Positions 23,277 to 32,395 of a stretch of DNA of 64,000 nt are shown one piece after another. This DNA is from Arthrobacter sp. SLBN-112. GTDB taxonomy: Bacteria; Actinomycetota; Actinomycetes; Actinomycetales; Micrococcaceae. Within the stretch, counting starts at the first letter, position 1. Every line of letters begins with the position of its first letter. The notes beneath the pieces were generated by a model. That model was not told where the DNA came from and did no database searches. It saw only the letters and a program-made list of their open reading frames with translations. The position numbers and the translations under genes were made by a program. Where the stretch lies: contig NZ_VFMU01000001.1 in the NCBI RefSeq assembly GCF_006715225.1, forward strand, positions 248,001 to 312,000. Reading direction: 5' to 3'.

Positions 23277-24602
23277 TTACCGCCGGTTTTGGAGCCCGGC
23301 CACCAGTTCTGCGTGCTTCCGGTCAGTCAGGCGGTACCAGTACATGATGCCAACCGCTGCCAGCACCAGGACGGCGGGCAGCAGTCCTGCGGCGGCCCGG
23401 ATGGCCATGACCGCCGGGGCAGCCTGCTCCTGGCTGCCCGAGGAATACCCGCCCCACGCCAGCGCAAAGGCCACCAGTCCGCCGCCGAAGCCCATGCCCA
23501 GTTTTCGGGTTGCCGCCAGGAGCGCATAGTTGATGCCCTGGACCCTGACACCCGTCTTCCATTCGCCGTATTCCACCGTGTCCGCAATCAGGGCCCAGGT
23601 GAGGATGCTGACCGTCGCGGCGGACAACTGCGCCACGACCATGCCGGCCACCGCCAGCCAGTGCACTCCTGCGGGCGCCAGGAAGACCACCATCCCGCCC
23701 GCGGTGCCGAGCAGGCAGCCCAGGGTGAAGACAGCCTTCTTGCCCCACCGGGCCACCGGGCGCGGCATCAGGACGGCCAGCGCCAGGGTAATCACCACCT
23801 GCGTTGCCGCAAGCAGGGGAAAGAGATCCACACGGGCAAGGACGTCCCGCAGGTAGTAGAACTGGGCGGCCACGGTGGCGGAGTTGCCGGTCACCAGCAG
23901 CACGGAGCTGAGGCACAGGACCACCAGCGGCGAGTTGACCTTGAGCGCCGCCACGGTTTGGCGCCAGCTGATCCTGGGAACGCTGCCGGCCACCTGTTCC
24001 CGGCATGCGGTTCCCGTGAACACGTAGAGCCCGGAACCGATCACCGCGAAGGCCAGCGTCAGCACGGTGAAGATCTGCTGGATGTCCCCGCCCCCACCCA
24101 GGAGGGGGGCCACGAAGAACCCGAGCACCGCCCCTGTGGACAGCCCGCCGATGGTCCGGGCGCCGGCCAGCCTGGCCCGTTCCCCGGGGTCCTGGGTCAT
24201 GGCCCCCACCAGGCAGCCGTAGGGGACGTTCACCAGGCTGTAGGCAAGGCAGACCAGGCCGTACGTGCAGTAGGCGTAGAAAAGTTTCAGCGATGGTTCG
24301 ACGTCGGGCACGTGGAACACCGCGATCCCCAGCACCAGCGGAACAAATCCGAAGACGAGGAAGGGCCGGAACTTTCCCCAGCGGGGGCTGTGGAAACGGT
24401 CCACGATCCGGCCTGCGGCAATGTCCGTGAAGGCATTGAACACCCGCGCCACCACCAGGAGCGTGCCGGCAGCGGCGGCACCGATCCCGGCAACATCGGT
24501 GTAGTAAACCAGCAGGAACATGTTGGCGGTGCTGATGATCATGCTGTTCGCCGCGTCGCCCGCACCGTAGCCCACGATGGCGGCCCTGTTCAGTCGCGTC
24601 AT
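23277..24602 (-). CDS. GPH-family sugar:cation symporter
   Basis: 441-residue transporter with 12 hydrophobic helices, of the glycoside-pentoside-hexuronide family (MelB/YicJ type) within the MFS superfamily. The N-terminal YGAGDAANSMI segment, the VDRFHSPRWGKFRPFL loop and the VNVPYGCLVGAMTQDP region are family hallmarks. ATG 24602 has GAGGAG upstream. It is preceded by a 16-base palindromic LacI-type operator at 24622 and lies at the end of the rhamnose cluster, so it probably imports rhamnose or a rhamnoside; the substrate is an inference. Confidence 0.88.
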   Translation of the reverse strand: MTRLNRAAIVGYGAGDAANSMIISTANMFLLVYYTDVAGIGAAAAGTLLVVARVFNAFTDIAAGRIVDRFHSPRWGKFRPFLVFGFVPLVLGIAVFHVPDVEPSLKLFYAYCTYGLVCLAYSLVNVPYGCLVGAMTQDPGERARLAGARTIGGLSTGAVLGFFVAPLLGGGGDIQQIFTVLTLAFAVIGSGLYVFTGTACREQVAGSVPRISWRQTVAALKVNSPLVVLCLSSVLLVTGNSATVAAQFYYLRDVLARVDLFPLLAATQVVITLALAVLMPRPVARWGKKAVFTLGCLLGTAGGMVVFLAPAGVHWLAVAGMVVAQLSAATVSILTWALIADTVEYGEWKTGVRVQGINYALLAATRKLGMGFGGGLVAFALAWGGYSSGSQEQAAPAVMAIRAAAGLLPAVLVLAAVGIMYWYRLTDRKHAELVAGLQNRR

Positions 24603-24621
24603 TTCTCCTCGTCCACGGAAG

Positions 24622-24637
24622 GAGAAAACGTTTTCTC
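24622..24637. promoter_or_regulatory. LacI-type operator (perfect palindrome)
   Basis: GAGAAAACGTTTTCTC, a perfect 16-base palindrome with the central CG typical of LacI-family operators, 20 bases before the GPH symporter start. The core is nearly identical to the box at 56659. Confidence 0.6.
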
Positions 24638-24651
24638 ACCCCATGGCGAAC

Positions 24652-25671
24652 CTACCCCAAAATCTTGCGGAGAAACACCAGTTGCCGGATCCAGTGGTGT
24701 TCCTGGCCGCCTTCGTGGTTGTTGAACCGGTACACCTCGATCTCCTTCTCCGTCCCGCTGGCGGAGGACGCGGACATCCCGGAGCCGTAGGCGTTGAAGC
24801 TGGCGAAGACGGTGGACGCCGGGCAGATGTCGTCCATGAGCGCCGCTGAGTACAGTGCGGGCGCGCTGGCGGAGCGGGCCAGGTTCACGCCGTCGAAGTA
24901 GGCGAGGACGCCAAGCGTGGACTCGTAGCTGTCCCGGTGCCGAGCCAGGAACTGGGCGATTTCCGGGTAGGGCCCCCGGGGGGTGATGTCGATGGCGCGG
25001 GGGAAGTCCTGGAGGAAGGGGACGTCCGGCAGCGCGGCGATGACGCCGTCGAGCCTTCCTGCCGTAAGCCCTGCCGTGGCCACCACCAGTCCTCCGCCCT
25101 GGCTGACTCCGGCCAACACCACCTTGGACGGATCGACGGCGGGATGGGCCTGGGCGGCCTCCACCGCGCGGAAGGCGTCCACATAGACCCGGCGGTAGTA
25201 ATAGTCCTCCCGGGTGGCGATGCCCCGGGTCATCAGGCCCGCGTGCGCCACATCGCCGGCGGAGGGGTGGGGATCCGCGGTGTGCCCCAGGGTGCCGCCA
25301 TACCCCTGGCCGCGGGTGTCCATGATGAAGTGCGCGTACCCGGCCTGCGCCCAGCGCGTGTCCTGGTTGACCAGCCCGCGGCCGCCCGAATAGCCGATGT
25401 AGTTCACCACCACCGGAAGCCGTGCGCCGTCATCCCGGTTGGCGGGAAGGTGCAGCCAGCCTTTAACCGGTGCGCCGCCGAAGCCGGCGAAGGTGACGTC
25501 GAAGGTGTCGATCACGGTGAGGTAGTTCTCCACCGGCTCAAAGGCCGCGTCCAGCGGGAACGCACGCGCCTCCGCCAAGGTGGTATCCCAGAACGGGCCC
25601 AGGTCCTCCGGCGGGGTGATGCCGGAGGTGTAGCTGCGCAGCTGGGCCAGGGGAAGGTCGAAGAGGGGCAT
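24652..25671 (-). CDS. CE7 acetyl(xylan) esterase / cephalosporin-C deacetylase family
   Basis: 339 residues. The three CE7 signatures are visible: DTRGQGYGG (RGQ), AGVSQGGGL around the nucleophile serine, and NNHEGGQEHH with the catalytic His; the acid is probably in MDDICP. No signal peptide, so it would deacetylate imported oligosaccharides in the cytoplasm. ATG 25671 gives the family start PLFDLPLAQLRSY. It lies 55 bases after rhaB and 50 bases before the symporter, so it is probably part of the rhamnose / rhamnogalacturonan operon. Acetyl-xylan activity itself is not shown. Confidence 0.9.
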   Translation of the reverse strand: MPLFDLPLAQLRSYTSGITPPEDLGPFWDTTLAEARAFPLDAAFEPVENYLTVIDTFDVTFAGFGGAPVKGWLHLPANRDDGARLPVVVNYIGYSGGRGLVNQDTRWAQAGYAHFIMDTRGQGYGGTLGHTADPHPSAGDVAHAGLMTRGIATREDYYYRRVYVDAFRAVEAAQAHPAVDPSKVVLAGVSQGGGLVVATAGLTAGRLDGVIAALPDVPFLQDFPRAIDITPRGPYPEIAQFLARHRDSYESTLGVLAYFDGVNLARSASAPALYSAALMDDICPASTVFASFNAYGSGMSASSASGTEKEIEVYRFNNHEGGQEHHWIRQLVFLRKILG

Positions 25672-25726
25672 CGTTGTCCGTCCTGCTTTCAGTTGTTGGT
25701 GGGCCTCACGTGGAGTTCCTCTATTA

Positions 25727-27187
25727 CTACTGCACGTACCCCTGGTGCGCGGTGATGAGTGGTTCGTAGCGGCGAAGGCTGGTTCCGGCGGCAATAATCC
25801 CGCGCAGGAGTGGCAGCTCGCCGGTGGCGGCACCCGCGGCGCGGGCCTGGACAAGCACGTTGCCCAGGGCGGTGGCTTCGACGGGACCGGCGACGACGGG
25901 CCGCCCGGCGGCATTGGCGGTGAGCTGGCAAAGCAGGGTGTTCTGCGAGCCGCCGCCCACCACGTGCACCACGTCCACCTCACGGCCGGCCAGGCGTTCT
26001 GCCGTCGCGATCGTCTTGGCGTATGCGGCGGCGAGGCTGTCCATGATGCAGCGGGTGATGGCTGCCGGATCATTTGGCAGGACGTCACCTGTACGCCGTG
26101 CCGCCGCCCGGATCCGCTCCGGCATATTGCCCGGGGCGATGAAGTAGGGATCGTCGGCGTTGACCTGGGGACCGCCGGCAGGCAATGCCGCGGCGGCCGC
26201 GAGCAGTGCGGCCAGGTCCGGCTGGAAACCTTCGCTGGCCCAGGTCCGCTGGCATTCGCTCAGGAGCCACAGTCCGCCCACGTTGCGGAGGTACCGGATG
26301 GTGCCGTCCACCCCCCGTTCATTGGTGAAGTTGGCTTCCCTGCTTGCTTCCGTCAGGACCGGATCCTGTAGTTCGAGCCCCACCAGGGACCAGGTGCCGG
26401 AGGAGATGTAGGCAAAGGCGTCATCCCGGGCAGGAACGGCCACGACGGCGGAGGCAGTGTCGTGCGAGCCCACCGCCACCACTGTGGTTTCACGGGGCAG
26501 TCCCACGGCTGCGGCTATATCCGGCAGGAGGTTTCCGTAGGTTTCCCCGGGCTGGATGAGCGGCGGGAACAGGTCCTTCCGCAGCCCCAGCGCCCTGAAG
26601 AACTCGGTGGCCCACTCCCCCGCCACGGCGTCGAACAGCCCGGTGGTGGAGGCGTTGGTGGCCTCGGTCCGGCGCACCCGGGTCAGCAGGAACGCGATCA
26701 GGTCCGGGATCAGCAGCGCCTTCACCCCGTCCAGGTGACGTTCGGTGGCCAGCTGGTAGATGGTGTTGAACTGGAGGAACTGCAGCCCCGTGGTCTGGTA
26801 CAGGCGCGCCGGGTCCAGTTTTGCGTGGACAGGGGCAATAGCTGCCCTGCTGCGGTCGTCGCGGTAGCTGAAGGGCTGTGCCACCAGCTTCCCCGACGCA
26901 TCCACCAGGCCATAGTCCACTGCCCAGGTGTCGATGCCGATGCTGGCGATCGTCTCACCCTGCACGGCCGCCACTGTGGCCGCGGCGCGGAGGCCGGCCA
27001 GGACCTCCGCGAACAGGGCGTCGAAGTCCCAGCGGAGGCCGCCGTCGAGCTCCACCACGCCGTTGGGGAAGCGGTGCACTGTCTCCAGCGATACCCCCGC
27101 CCCGGTAACGCGGCCCAGCATCACGCGCCCGGAGGAGGCACCAATGTCGACGGCGGCAAACACGCCGCGGGCAGGAACCGTGCTCAT
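25727..27187 (-). CDS. rhaB: L-rhamnulokinase
   Basis: 486-residue FGGY-family sugar kinase, phosphorylating L-rhamnulose at O1. The first phosphate motif AAVDIGASSGRVMLGRV, GIDTWAVDYGLVD, and the C-terminal VVGGGSQNTLLCQLTA adenosine loop are typical of RhaB. ATG 27187 overlaps the stop of the upstream aldolase-dehydrogenase (ATGA), so the two are translationally coupled. Specificity is supported by the surrounding rhaM, rhaI and aldolase genes. Confidence 0.93.
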   Translation of the reverse strand: MSTVPARGVFAAVDIGASSGRVMLGRVTGAGVSLETVHRFPNGVVELDGGLRWDFDALFAEVLAGLRAAATVAAVQGETIASIGIDTWAVDYGLVDASGKLVAQPFSYRDDRSRAAIAPVHAKLDPARLYQTTGLQFLQFNTIYQLATERHLDGVKALLIPDLIAFLLTRVRRTEATNASTTGLFDAVAGEWATEFFRALGLRKDLFPPLIQPGETYGNLLPDIAAAVGLPRETTVVAVGSHDTASAVVAVPARDDAFAYISSGTWSLVGLELQDPVLTEASREANFTNERGVDGTIRYLRNVGGLWLLSECQRTWASEGFQPDLAALLAAAAALPAGGPQVNADDPYFIAPGNMPERIRAAARRTGDVLPNDPAAITRCIMDSLAAAYAKTIATAERLAGREVDVVHVVGGGSQNTLLCQLTANAAGRPVVAGPVEATALGNVLVQARAAGAATGELPLLRGIIAAGTSLRRYEPLITAHQGYVQ

Positions 27188-29220
27188 CGCAGGAAGGCTG
27201 CGGCCACTCCGGCGTCCACGGGGATGTGCAGGCCGGTGGTGTGGGACAGTTCGTTGCTGGTGAGCACGGCGGCGGCGTTGGCCACGTGCTCGGGCAGGAC
27301 CTCGCGCTTGAGCAGGGTGCGCTGGGCGTAGTACTCGCCCAGCTTTTCCTCGTCCACGCCGTAGACGGCGGCGCGCTTGGCGCCCCAGCCGCCGGCGAAG
27401 ATGCCGGAGCCGCGGACCACGCCGTCGGGGTTGATGCCGTTGACCCGGATGCCGTGCTCGCCCAATTCCGCCGCGAGCAGCCGTACCTGGTGGGCCTGGT
27501 CTGCCTTGGTGGCCGAGTAGGCGATGTTGTTCGGGCCGGCGAACACGGAGTTCTTGGAGGAGATGTAGATGATGTCCCCGCCCATGCCCTGGGCGATCAT
27601 CACCTTCGCCGCGGCCTTGGCCACCAGGAAGGAGCCCTTGGCCATGACGTTGTGCTGCAGGTCCCAGTCCTTCTCGGTGGTTTCCAGCAGCGGCTTGGAG
27701 ATGGACAGGCCGGCGTTGTTGACCACCAGGTCCACGCCGCCAAAGGCCAGGACCGCGGCATCGATCGCGGCAGCCACCTGGGCTTCGTCCGTCACGTCGG
27801 CCTGGACACCAACAGCAACGTCGGGGCCGCCGAGCTCCTCGGCAACCTTCTGCGCGTTCTCCAGGTTCAGGTCAGCGATGACCACGCACGCGCCTTCCGC
27901 GGCCAGGCGGGTGGCGATGGCCTCGCCGATGCCCGACGCCGCGCCGGTGACCAGTGCGATGCGGGTGGCGTGGGACTTGGGCTTGGGCATCCGGGCCAGC
28001 TTGGCTTCCTCCAGCGCCCAGTATTCGATCCGGAATTTTTCCGATTCCTCAATGGGGGCGTAGGTGGAGATGGCCTCGGCGCCGCGCATCACGTTGATGG
28101 CGTTGAGGTAGAACTCGCCGGCAACGCGGGCGGTCTGCTTGTTGGCGCCGAAGGAGAACATGCCGACGCCGGGGACCAGCACAATGGCCGGGTCCGCGCC
28201 GCGCAGGGCCGTGCTGTTTTCGTCGGCGTGGCGGTCGTAGTACGCCTGGTAGTCCTCGCGGTAGTCCGCGTGCAGTTCGTGCAGCCGGGCAATGGAGTCC
28301 TCAATCGAGGCGTCGGCGGGCAGGTCCAGGATCAGCGGCTTGACCTTGGTGCGCAGGAAGTGGTCCGGGCAGGAGGTGCCCAGGGCGCCAAGGCGCGGGT
28401 GTTCGGCAGCTTCGAGGAAGTCCAGGACGACGGCGTCATCACTGAAGTGCCCCAGCTGCGGCTTGTCCGTGGAGGCCAGGCCGCGGATCACGGGTGCCAG
28501 GGCTGCGGCCTTGGCTTTCCGCTCTTCCTCCGGCAGGGCGCCGTAGCCGGGCAGCTTGGGCCCGAAGGGCTCGGCCTTGCCGTTGTCCTTGATGTACTTC
28601 TCGGCCTGCTCAATGATCCACAGCGTGTTCTGCTCTGCTTCTTCGCTGGTGGCGCCCCAGGCGGTGATGCCGTGTCCGCCCAGGATGGTCCCGATGGCCT
28701 GCGGGTTGGCGTCCTTGATCGCGGCGATGTCCAGGCCCAGCTGGAACCCGGGCCGGCGCCAGGGCACCCACACCACTTTGTTGCCGAAAATCTTGGTGGT
28801 CAGCGCCTCGCCGTCCACCGCCGTCGCAATGGCAATGCCGGAGTCCGGGTGCAGGTGGTCCACGTGCGCGGCGTCCACCAGGCCGTGCATGGCCGTGTCG
28901 ATCGACGGCGCCGCGCCGCCCTTGCCGTGCAGGCAGTAATCAAACGCGGCCACCATCTCGTCTTCACGCTCCACGCCCGGGTAGACGTTCTTCAGGGCGC
29001 TCAGCCGGTCCAGGCGCAGCACCGCCAGGTTTTCCGCCTTCAGCGTGCCCAGGTCCCCGCCGGAGCCCTTGACCCAGAGCAGCTGGACGTCCTCGCCCGT
29101 CACCGGATCCTTCTCGGTGCCCTTGGCGGAGGTGTTGCCGCCGGCGAAGTTGGTGTTCCGCTTGTCCGCGCCCAGGCGGTTGGAACGGGAAATCAGGTCT
29201 TCAACAGTCTTATTGGTCAT
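27184..29220 (-). CDS. Bifunctional rhamnulose-1-phosphate aldolase / short-chain dehydrogenase
   Basis: 678-residue fusion. Residues 1 to ~415 form a class II aldolase-like domain (HVDHLHPDSGIA, then GHGITAWG) expected to split rhamnulose 1-phosphate to dihydroxyacetone phosphate and L-lactaldehyde. Residues ~425-678 form a short-chain dehydrogenase (ALVTGAASGIGEAIA nucleotide motif, YSATKAD catalytic Tyr-Lys) that would oxidise lactaldehyde. This is the RhaEW arrangement known from Bacillus and Rhizobiales. It starts 6 bases after rhaI stops and its end overlaps rhaB. Confidence 0.93.
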   Translation of the reverse strand: MTNKTVEDLISRSNRLGADKRNTNFAGGNTSAKGTEKDPVTGEDVQLLWVKGSGGDLGTLKAENLAVLRLDRLSALKNVYPGVEREDEMVAAFDYCLHGKGGAAPSIDTAMHGLVDAAHVDHLHPDSGIAIATAVDGEALTTKIFGNKVVWVPWRRPGFQLGLDIAAIKDANPQAIGTILGGHGITAWGATSEEAEQNTLWIIEQAEKYIKDNGKAEPFGPKLPGYGALPEEERKAKAAALAPVIRGLASTDKPQLGHFSDDAVVLDFLEAAEHPRLGALGTSCPDHFLRTKVKPLILDLPADASIEDSIARLHELHADYREDYQAYYDRHADENSTALRGADPAIVLVPGVGMFSFGANKQTARVAGEFYLNAINVMRGAEAISTYAPIEESEKFRIEYWALEEAKLARMPKPKSHATRIALVTGAASGIGEAIATRLAAEGACVVIADLNLENAQKVAEELGGPDVAVGVQADVTDEAQVAAAIDAAVLAFGGVDLVVNNAGLSISKPLLETTEKDWDLQHNVMAKGSFLVAKAAAKVMIAQGMGGDIIYISSKNSVFAGPNNIAYSATKADQAHQVRLLAAELGEHGIRVNGINPDGVVRGSGIFAGGWGAKRAAVYGVDEEKLGEYYAQRTLLKREVLPEHVANAAAVLTSNELSHTTGLHIPVDAGVAAAFLR

Positions 29221-29226
29221 AACTAA

Positions 29227-30393
29227 TCAGGCGCCCCATCCGGCTTGCTGGCCGCCCACGCGGTCCTCGTTGATCTTCTTCTGGTAGCCGCTGGCCTTGA
29301 AGGCGGCCAGCGGGTCCGCGGGCAGGCCGCGGGATTCACGCCACTCGGCCAGGATGGGCCGGACGTCGGTGTAGAAGGCATCGTTGAAGATGCCATTGGC
29401 GGCCAGGACATCCCCGGCGCGCTGCGCTTCGGCCAGGGCTGCGGTGTCCACCAGCAGGGCACGGGCCGTCATTTCCTGGACGTTCAAGACCGAACGGATC
29501 TGGCCCGGGATCTTCTCCTCCAGGTTGTGGCACTGGTCCAGCATGAGGGCAACACCCGAATCCTTGCCGAAGCCGCCGCCCCGGATCACCTCGTGCATAA
29601 TGCGGAAGAGCTGGAACGGGTCGGCCGCACCCACGATGAGGTCGTCGTCGGCGTAGAAGCGCGAGTTGAAGTCGAAGGAACCCAGCTTGCCCAGGCGCAG
29701 CAGCTGCATCACGATGAACTCGATGTTGGTGCCTGGAGCGTGGTGGCCGGTGTCCAGGCAGACGAACGCCTTCTCGCCCAGCGCGAGGGTCTGGGCGTAG
29801 GAGGTGCCCCAGTCCGGGACATCGGTGTGGTAGAAAGCCGGCTCGAAGAACTTGTACTCGAGCACCAGGCGCTGTTCGTCGCCCAACGCGGCGTAGATCT
29901 CCTGCAGGGACTCGGCCAACCGGTCCTGGCGGCCGCGCATGTCATCCTGGCCCGGGTAGTTGGTGCCGTCCGCCAGCCAGATCTTCAGGTCCTTCGAACC
30001 GGTCTGATGCATGATGTCGATGCAGTCCAGGTGGTGGTCGATGGCCCGGCGGCGCACGGCCGCGTTGGACGACGTCAGTGAACCGAATTTGTACTCGTCG
30101 TCCTGGAACGTGTTGGAGTTAATCGTTCCCAGGCCAACGCCCAGCCCCGCCGCGTATTCCTTCAAAGCGGCATAGTCATCCACTTTGTCCCACGGAATGT
30201 GCAGGGCCACGGTGGGCGCCAGGCCGGTCAGCTCGTGGACTTTCGCCGCGTCTGCCAGCTTCTCCTGCACGGTCCGCGGCGTCCCGGGTGTGCCAAACAC
30301 CTTGAACCGGGTGCCTGAATTTCCATAGGCCCACGAGGGGACCTCGATGGCAAGCTCCCCGAGCCTGCCCAGCGCCGTTGCTACGTCATTCAT
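29227..30393 (-). CDS. rhaI: L-rhamnose isomerase (RhaI type)
   Basis: 388 residues. Xylose-isomerase-like TIM barrel converting L-rhamnose to L-rhamnulose, of the RhaI family rather than enteric RhaA. Family segments: LHIPWDKVDDY, KIWLADGTNYPGQ, CLDTGHHAPGTNIEF and FDFNSRFYADDDL, which carry the metal-binding Glu, Asp and His residues. ATG 30393 has GGAAAG 7 nt upstream. It lies 93 bases after rhaM and 6 bases before the aldolase-dehydrogenase gene. Confidence 0.94.
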   Translation of the reverse strand: MNDVATALGRLGELAIEVPSWAYGNSGTRFKVFGTPGTPRTVQEKLADAAKVHELTGLAPTVALHIPWDKVDDYAALKEYAAGLGVGLGTINSNTFQDDEYKFGSLTSSNAAVRRRAIDHHLDCIDIMHQTGSKDLKIWLADGTNYPGQDDMRGRQDRLAESLQEIYAALGDEQRLVLEYKFFEPAFYHTDVPDWGTSYAQTLALGEKAFVCLDTGHHAPGTNIEFIVMQLLRLGKLGSFDFNSRFYADDDLIVGAADPFQLFRIMHEVIRGGGFGKDSGVALMLDQCHNLEEKIPGQIRSVLNVQEMTARALLVDTAALAEAQRAGDVLAANGIFNDAFYTDVRPILAEWRESRGLPADPLAAFKASGYQKKINEDRVGGQQAGWGA

Positions 30394-30486
30394 GATGGTT
30401 CTTTCCGGTGTTTGATGATCAGTCTGATGCGTTTGTGGTGGTTGCCCCGCTGCAGGAGCCGTGCCGGTCGCGCCTGGGTTTATCAC

Positions 30487-30831
30487 TCAGCCCGCGGAGG
30501 ACTGTGCTGCCAACTGGCTGTCGAGGTTGAAGACTTCTTCCAGGACCTGGAACCCTTCGTCGGGCGCCTGGCCGGAATCTTGAAAGAGGGTTGCCATCTC
30601 CGCCTGCCAGCGGGCGTTGACCTCCGTGAGGGCCATGCGGGCACGGACGGCATCGAAGTCGTCACACTCCACATAGCCCACCAGGAGCCCGTCCCCGGCA
30701 AGGAAGAGGGAGTAGTTGTGCCAGCCTGCCTCCTTTAGGGCACGCAGCATTTCCGGCCATACCGCCGCATGCCGGCGGCGGTATTCGTCAATCAGCGCCG
30801 GCTGGACCGAGGAACGGAAACACACCCTCAT
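30487..30831 (-). CDS. rhaM: L-rhamnose mutarotase
   Basis: 114 residues of the RhaM/YiiL family, interconverting alpha and beta rhamnose. Hallmarks are RRRHAAVWPEML, GWHNYSLFLAGDGLLVGYVE and the catalytic His region. ATG 30831 is chosen because AAAGGA lies 7 nt upstream; seven residues of additional open frame upstream are ignored. First gene of the rhamnose operon; LacI-type operators lie directly upstream. Confidence 0.93.
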   Translation of the reverse strand: MRVCFRSSVQPALIDEYRRRHAAVWPEMLRALKEAGWHNYSLFLAGDGLLVGYVECDDFDAVRARMALTEVNARWQAEMATLFQDSGQAPDEGFQVLEEVFNLDSQLAAQSSAG

Positions 30832-30847
30832 CCGGAATCCTTTCAAC

Positions 30848-30885
30848 TTCAAAAGTTTTGAATCGTTTCATTGGTACGATTCAAA
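30848..30885. promoter_or_regulatory. Operator cluster between rhaM and the LacI regulator
   Basis: TTCAAAAGTTTTGAA (30848-30862) is a 15-base palindrome. TGAATCGTTTCA (30859-30870) and its near inverse TGGTACGATTCA (30872-30883) form a second inverted pair. The spacing suggests a dimeric or tetrameric LacI-family repressor covering both divergent promoters. Confidence 0.65.
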
Positions 30886-30980
30886 GTACTCTTGGACTTG
30901 AGCAGGTGTCAAGCAATAGCAGAAACTTTTGATCTCCCGCACGGAACCCAACCGCGGCGGCATATCAGCACGGAGGGTCG

Positions 30981-32003
30981 ATGAACCGCACAGCCAGTAT
31001 TAAGGACGTGGCCACCCACGCAAGCGTGGCCGTGGGGACGGTATCCAACGTCCTGAATTACCCGGACCGCGTGTCGGACCGGACCAAGGAACGGGTTCTG
31101 CGCGCGATCGACGAACTGGGCTTTGTCCGCAATGACGCCGCACGGCAACTCCGGGTGGGCCACAGCCGCACCATCGGGCTCATTGTCCTGGACGTCGGCA
31201 ACCCCTTCTTCACTTCCGTGGTCCGGGCCGCCGAGGACGCCGCGGCATTGCAGGGCAGCGCCGTCCTGCTGGGCGACAGCGGCCACAATGCCAGCCGGGA
31301 GGCCAACTACATCGACCTTTTCCAGGAGCAGCGCGTCCAGGGCCTCCTGATCTCCCCCGTGGGGGATATCACGGACCGGCTGGACCTCCTCCGCGAGCGC
31401 GGCGTGCCCACGGTGCTGGTGGACCGGCTGGCTGACGAGTCCAAGTTCAGCTCCGTGGCGGTGGATGACGACGCCGGCGGGTACCTCGCTGCCCGGCACC
31501 TGCTGGACACCGGCCGCCGTCGGCTGGCCTTCGTTGGCGGCCCCACATCCATCCGGCAGGTTGCGGACCGCCTCCAGGGCGCCCGCCGCGCCGTCAAGGA
31601 GGAACCGGATGCCACGCTCGAGGTGCTGGACGCGGAAGGACAGACAGTCCTTGCCGGACGCAGCCTGGGTGACATGCTGGTGGGGCGGGGCCGGGCTGAG
31701 TTGCCGGACGGGATTTTTTGCGCCAACGACCTCCTGGCCCTGGGTGTCATGCAGTCGCTCACCATGACCCACACGTTCCGGATCCCCGAGGACGTGGCCC
31801 TGATCGGGTATGACGACATCGATTTTGCGGTGTCGGCCGTGGTTCCGCTGTCCTCCATCCGCCAGCCCACCGAGCTGCTGGGCCGGACGGCCATCGAGCT
31901 TTTGTCCGAGGAAGTGGAGTCCCAAAATCCCGTCCACCGCTCAGTGGTGTTCACACCGGAGCTGGTGGTCCGGCAGAGCACGGCCACACCCCCCGCCGGC
32001 TGA
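30981..32003 (+). CDS. LacI-family transcriptional regulator of rhamnose genes
   Basis: 340 residues. The N-terminal helix-turn-helix with hinge helix (SIKDVATHASVAVGTVSNVL, then AARQLRVG) precedes a periplasmic-binding-like effector domain. GGAGG lies 4 nt before ATG 30981. It is divergent from rhaM with TGAATCGTTTCA boxes between them; similar boxes at 38214, 39102 and 48922 suggest it controls a wider regulon. The effector is probably rhamnose or a derivative (inference). Confidence 0.92.
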   Translation: MNRTASIKDVATHASVAVGTVSNVLNYPDRVSDRTKERVLRAIDELGFVRNDAARQLRVGHSRTIGLIVLDVGNPFFTSVVRAAEDAAALQGSAVLLGDSGHNASREANYIDLFQEQRVQGLLISPVGDITDRLDLLRERGVPTVLVDRLADESKFSSVAVDDDAGGYLAARHLLDTGRRRLAFVGGPTSIRQVADRLQGARRAVKEEPDATLEVLDAEGQTVLAGRSLGDMLVGRGRAELPDGIFCANDLLALGVMQSLTMTHTFRIPEDVALIGYDDIDFAVSAVVPLSSIRQPTELLGRTAIELLSEEVESQNPVHRSVVFTPELVVRQSTATPPAG

Positions 32004-32017
32004 CCCTTCCGGCAGGG

Positions 32018-32395
32018 TTAATTCCCGGACTGCTGCAGCCACTTCATGGACTCGGTCCGGGAGGTGAAGAAGCGGGTGGGGCAGGGCGGAACGTGGACGC
32101 CCAGGAAGAAATTCGCGAGGATCCGGTCCACCGGGCTTGCCCCCAGCAGGGCGATGCGGTTGGCCGCACAAGGGATGGAGAACACCGAGCGCGCCTGGAT
32201 GCTCACATTCTCGGTGGTGGCCATGTCCACCAGCATGGGATAGCTGCTGGCGCCGGCCACCAGATTAACAGTGGCCATCGCCGCCTGGGCATCTTCAACC
32301 TCTATCCGGACGCTCGGTTCCCAAATAAGGTGGATGACCCCGTCAGCGCGCAATTCCACGGTGCCTTTGCCGCCGTCGACCGTTACGGGCTCCAT
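32018..32395 (-). CDS. STAS/SpoIIAA-like small protein
   Basis: 125 residues with an alternating beta-alpha pattern (VELRADGVIHLIWEP, then PMLVDMATTENVSI and a C-terminal RFFTSRTESMKWL helix) typical of STAS/SpoIIAA-like proteins found in many copies in Arthrobacter. Function unknown. ATG 32395 has a GGGAGG about 8 nt upstream; a longer open frame to 32650 is rejected. It is convergent with the LacI gene and is not obviously part of the sugar locus. Confidence 0.72.
   Translation of the reverse strand: MEPVTVDGGKGTVELRADGVIHLIWEPSVRIEVEDAQAAMATVNLVAGASSYPMLVDMATTENVSIQARSVFSIPCAANRIALLGASPVDRILANFFLGVHVPPCPTRFFTSRTESMKWLQQSGN

Noticed and set aside
27226..29226. 666-codon open frame on the plus strand opposite the aldolase-dehydrogenase gene
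   Set aside because: It mirrors the whole coding region of a clear two-domain enzyme, has no family features and is a product of high third-position GC. Similar antisense frames at 12216-13769, 15610-17019, 22015-23166 and 35938-38148 were rejected for the same reason.
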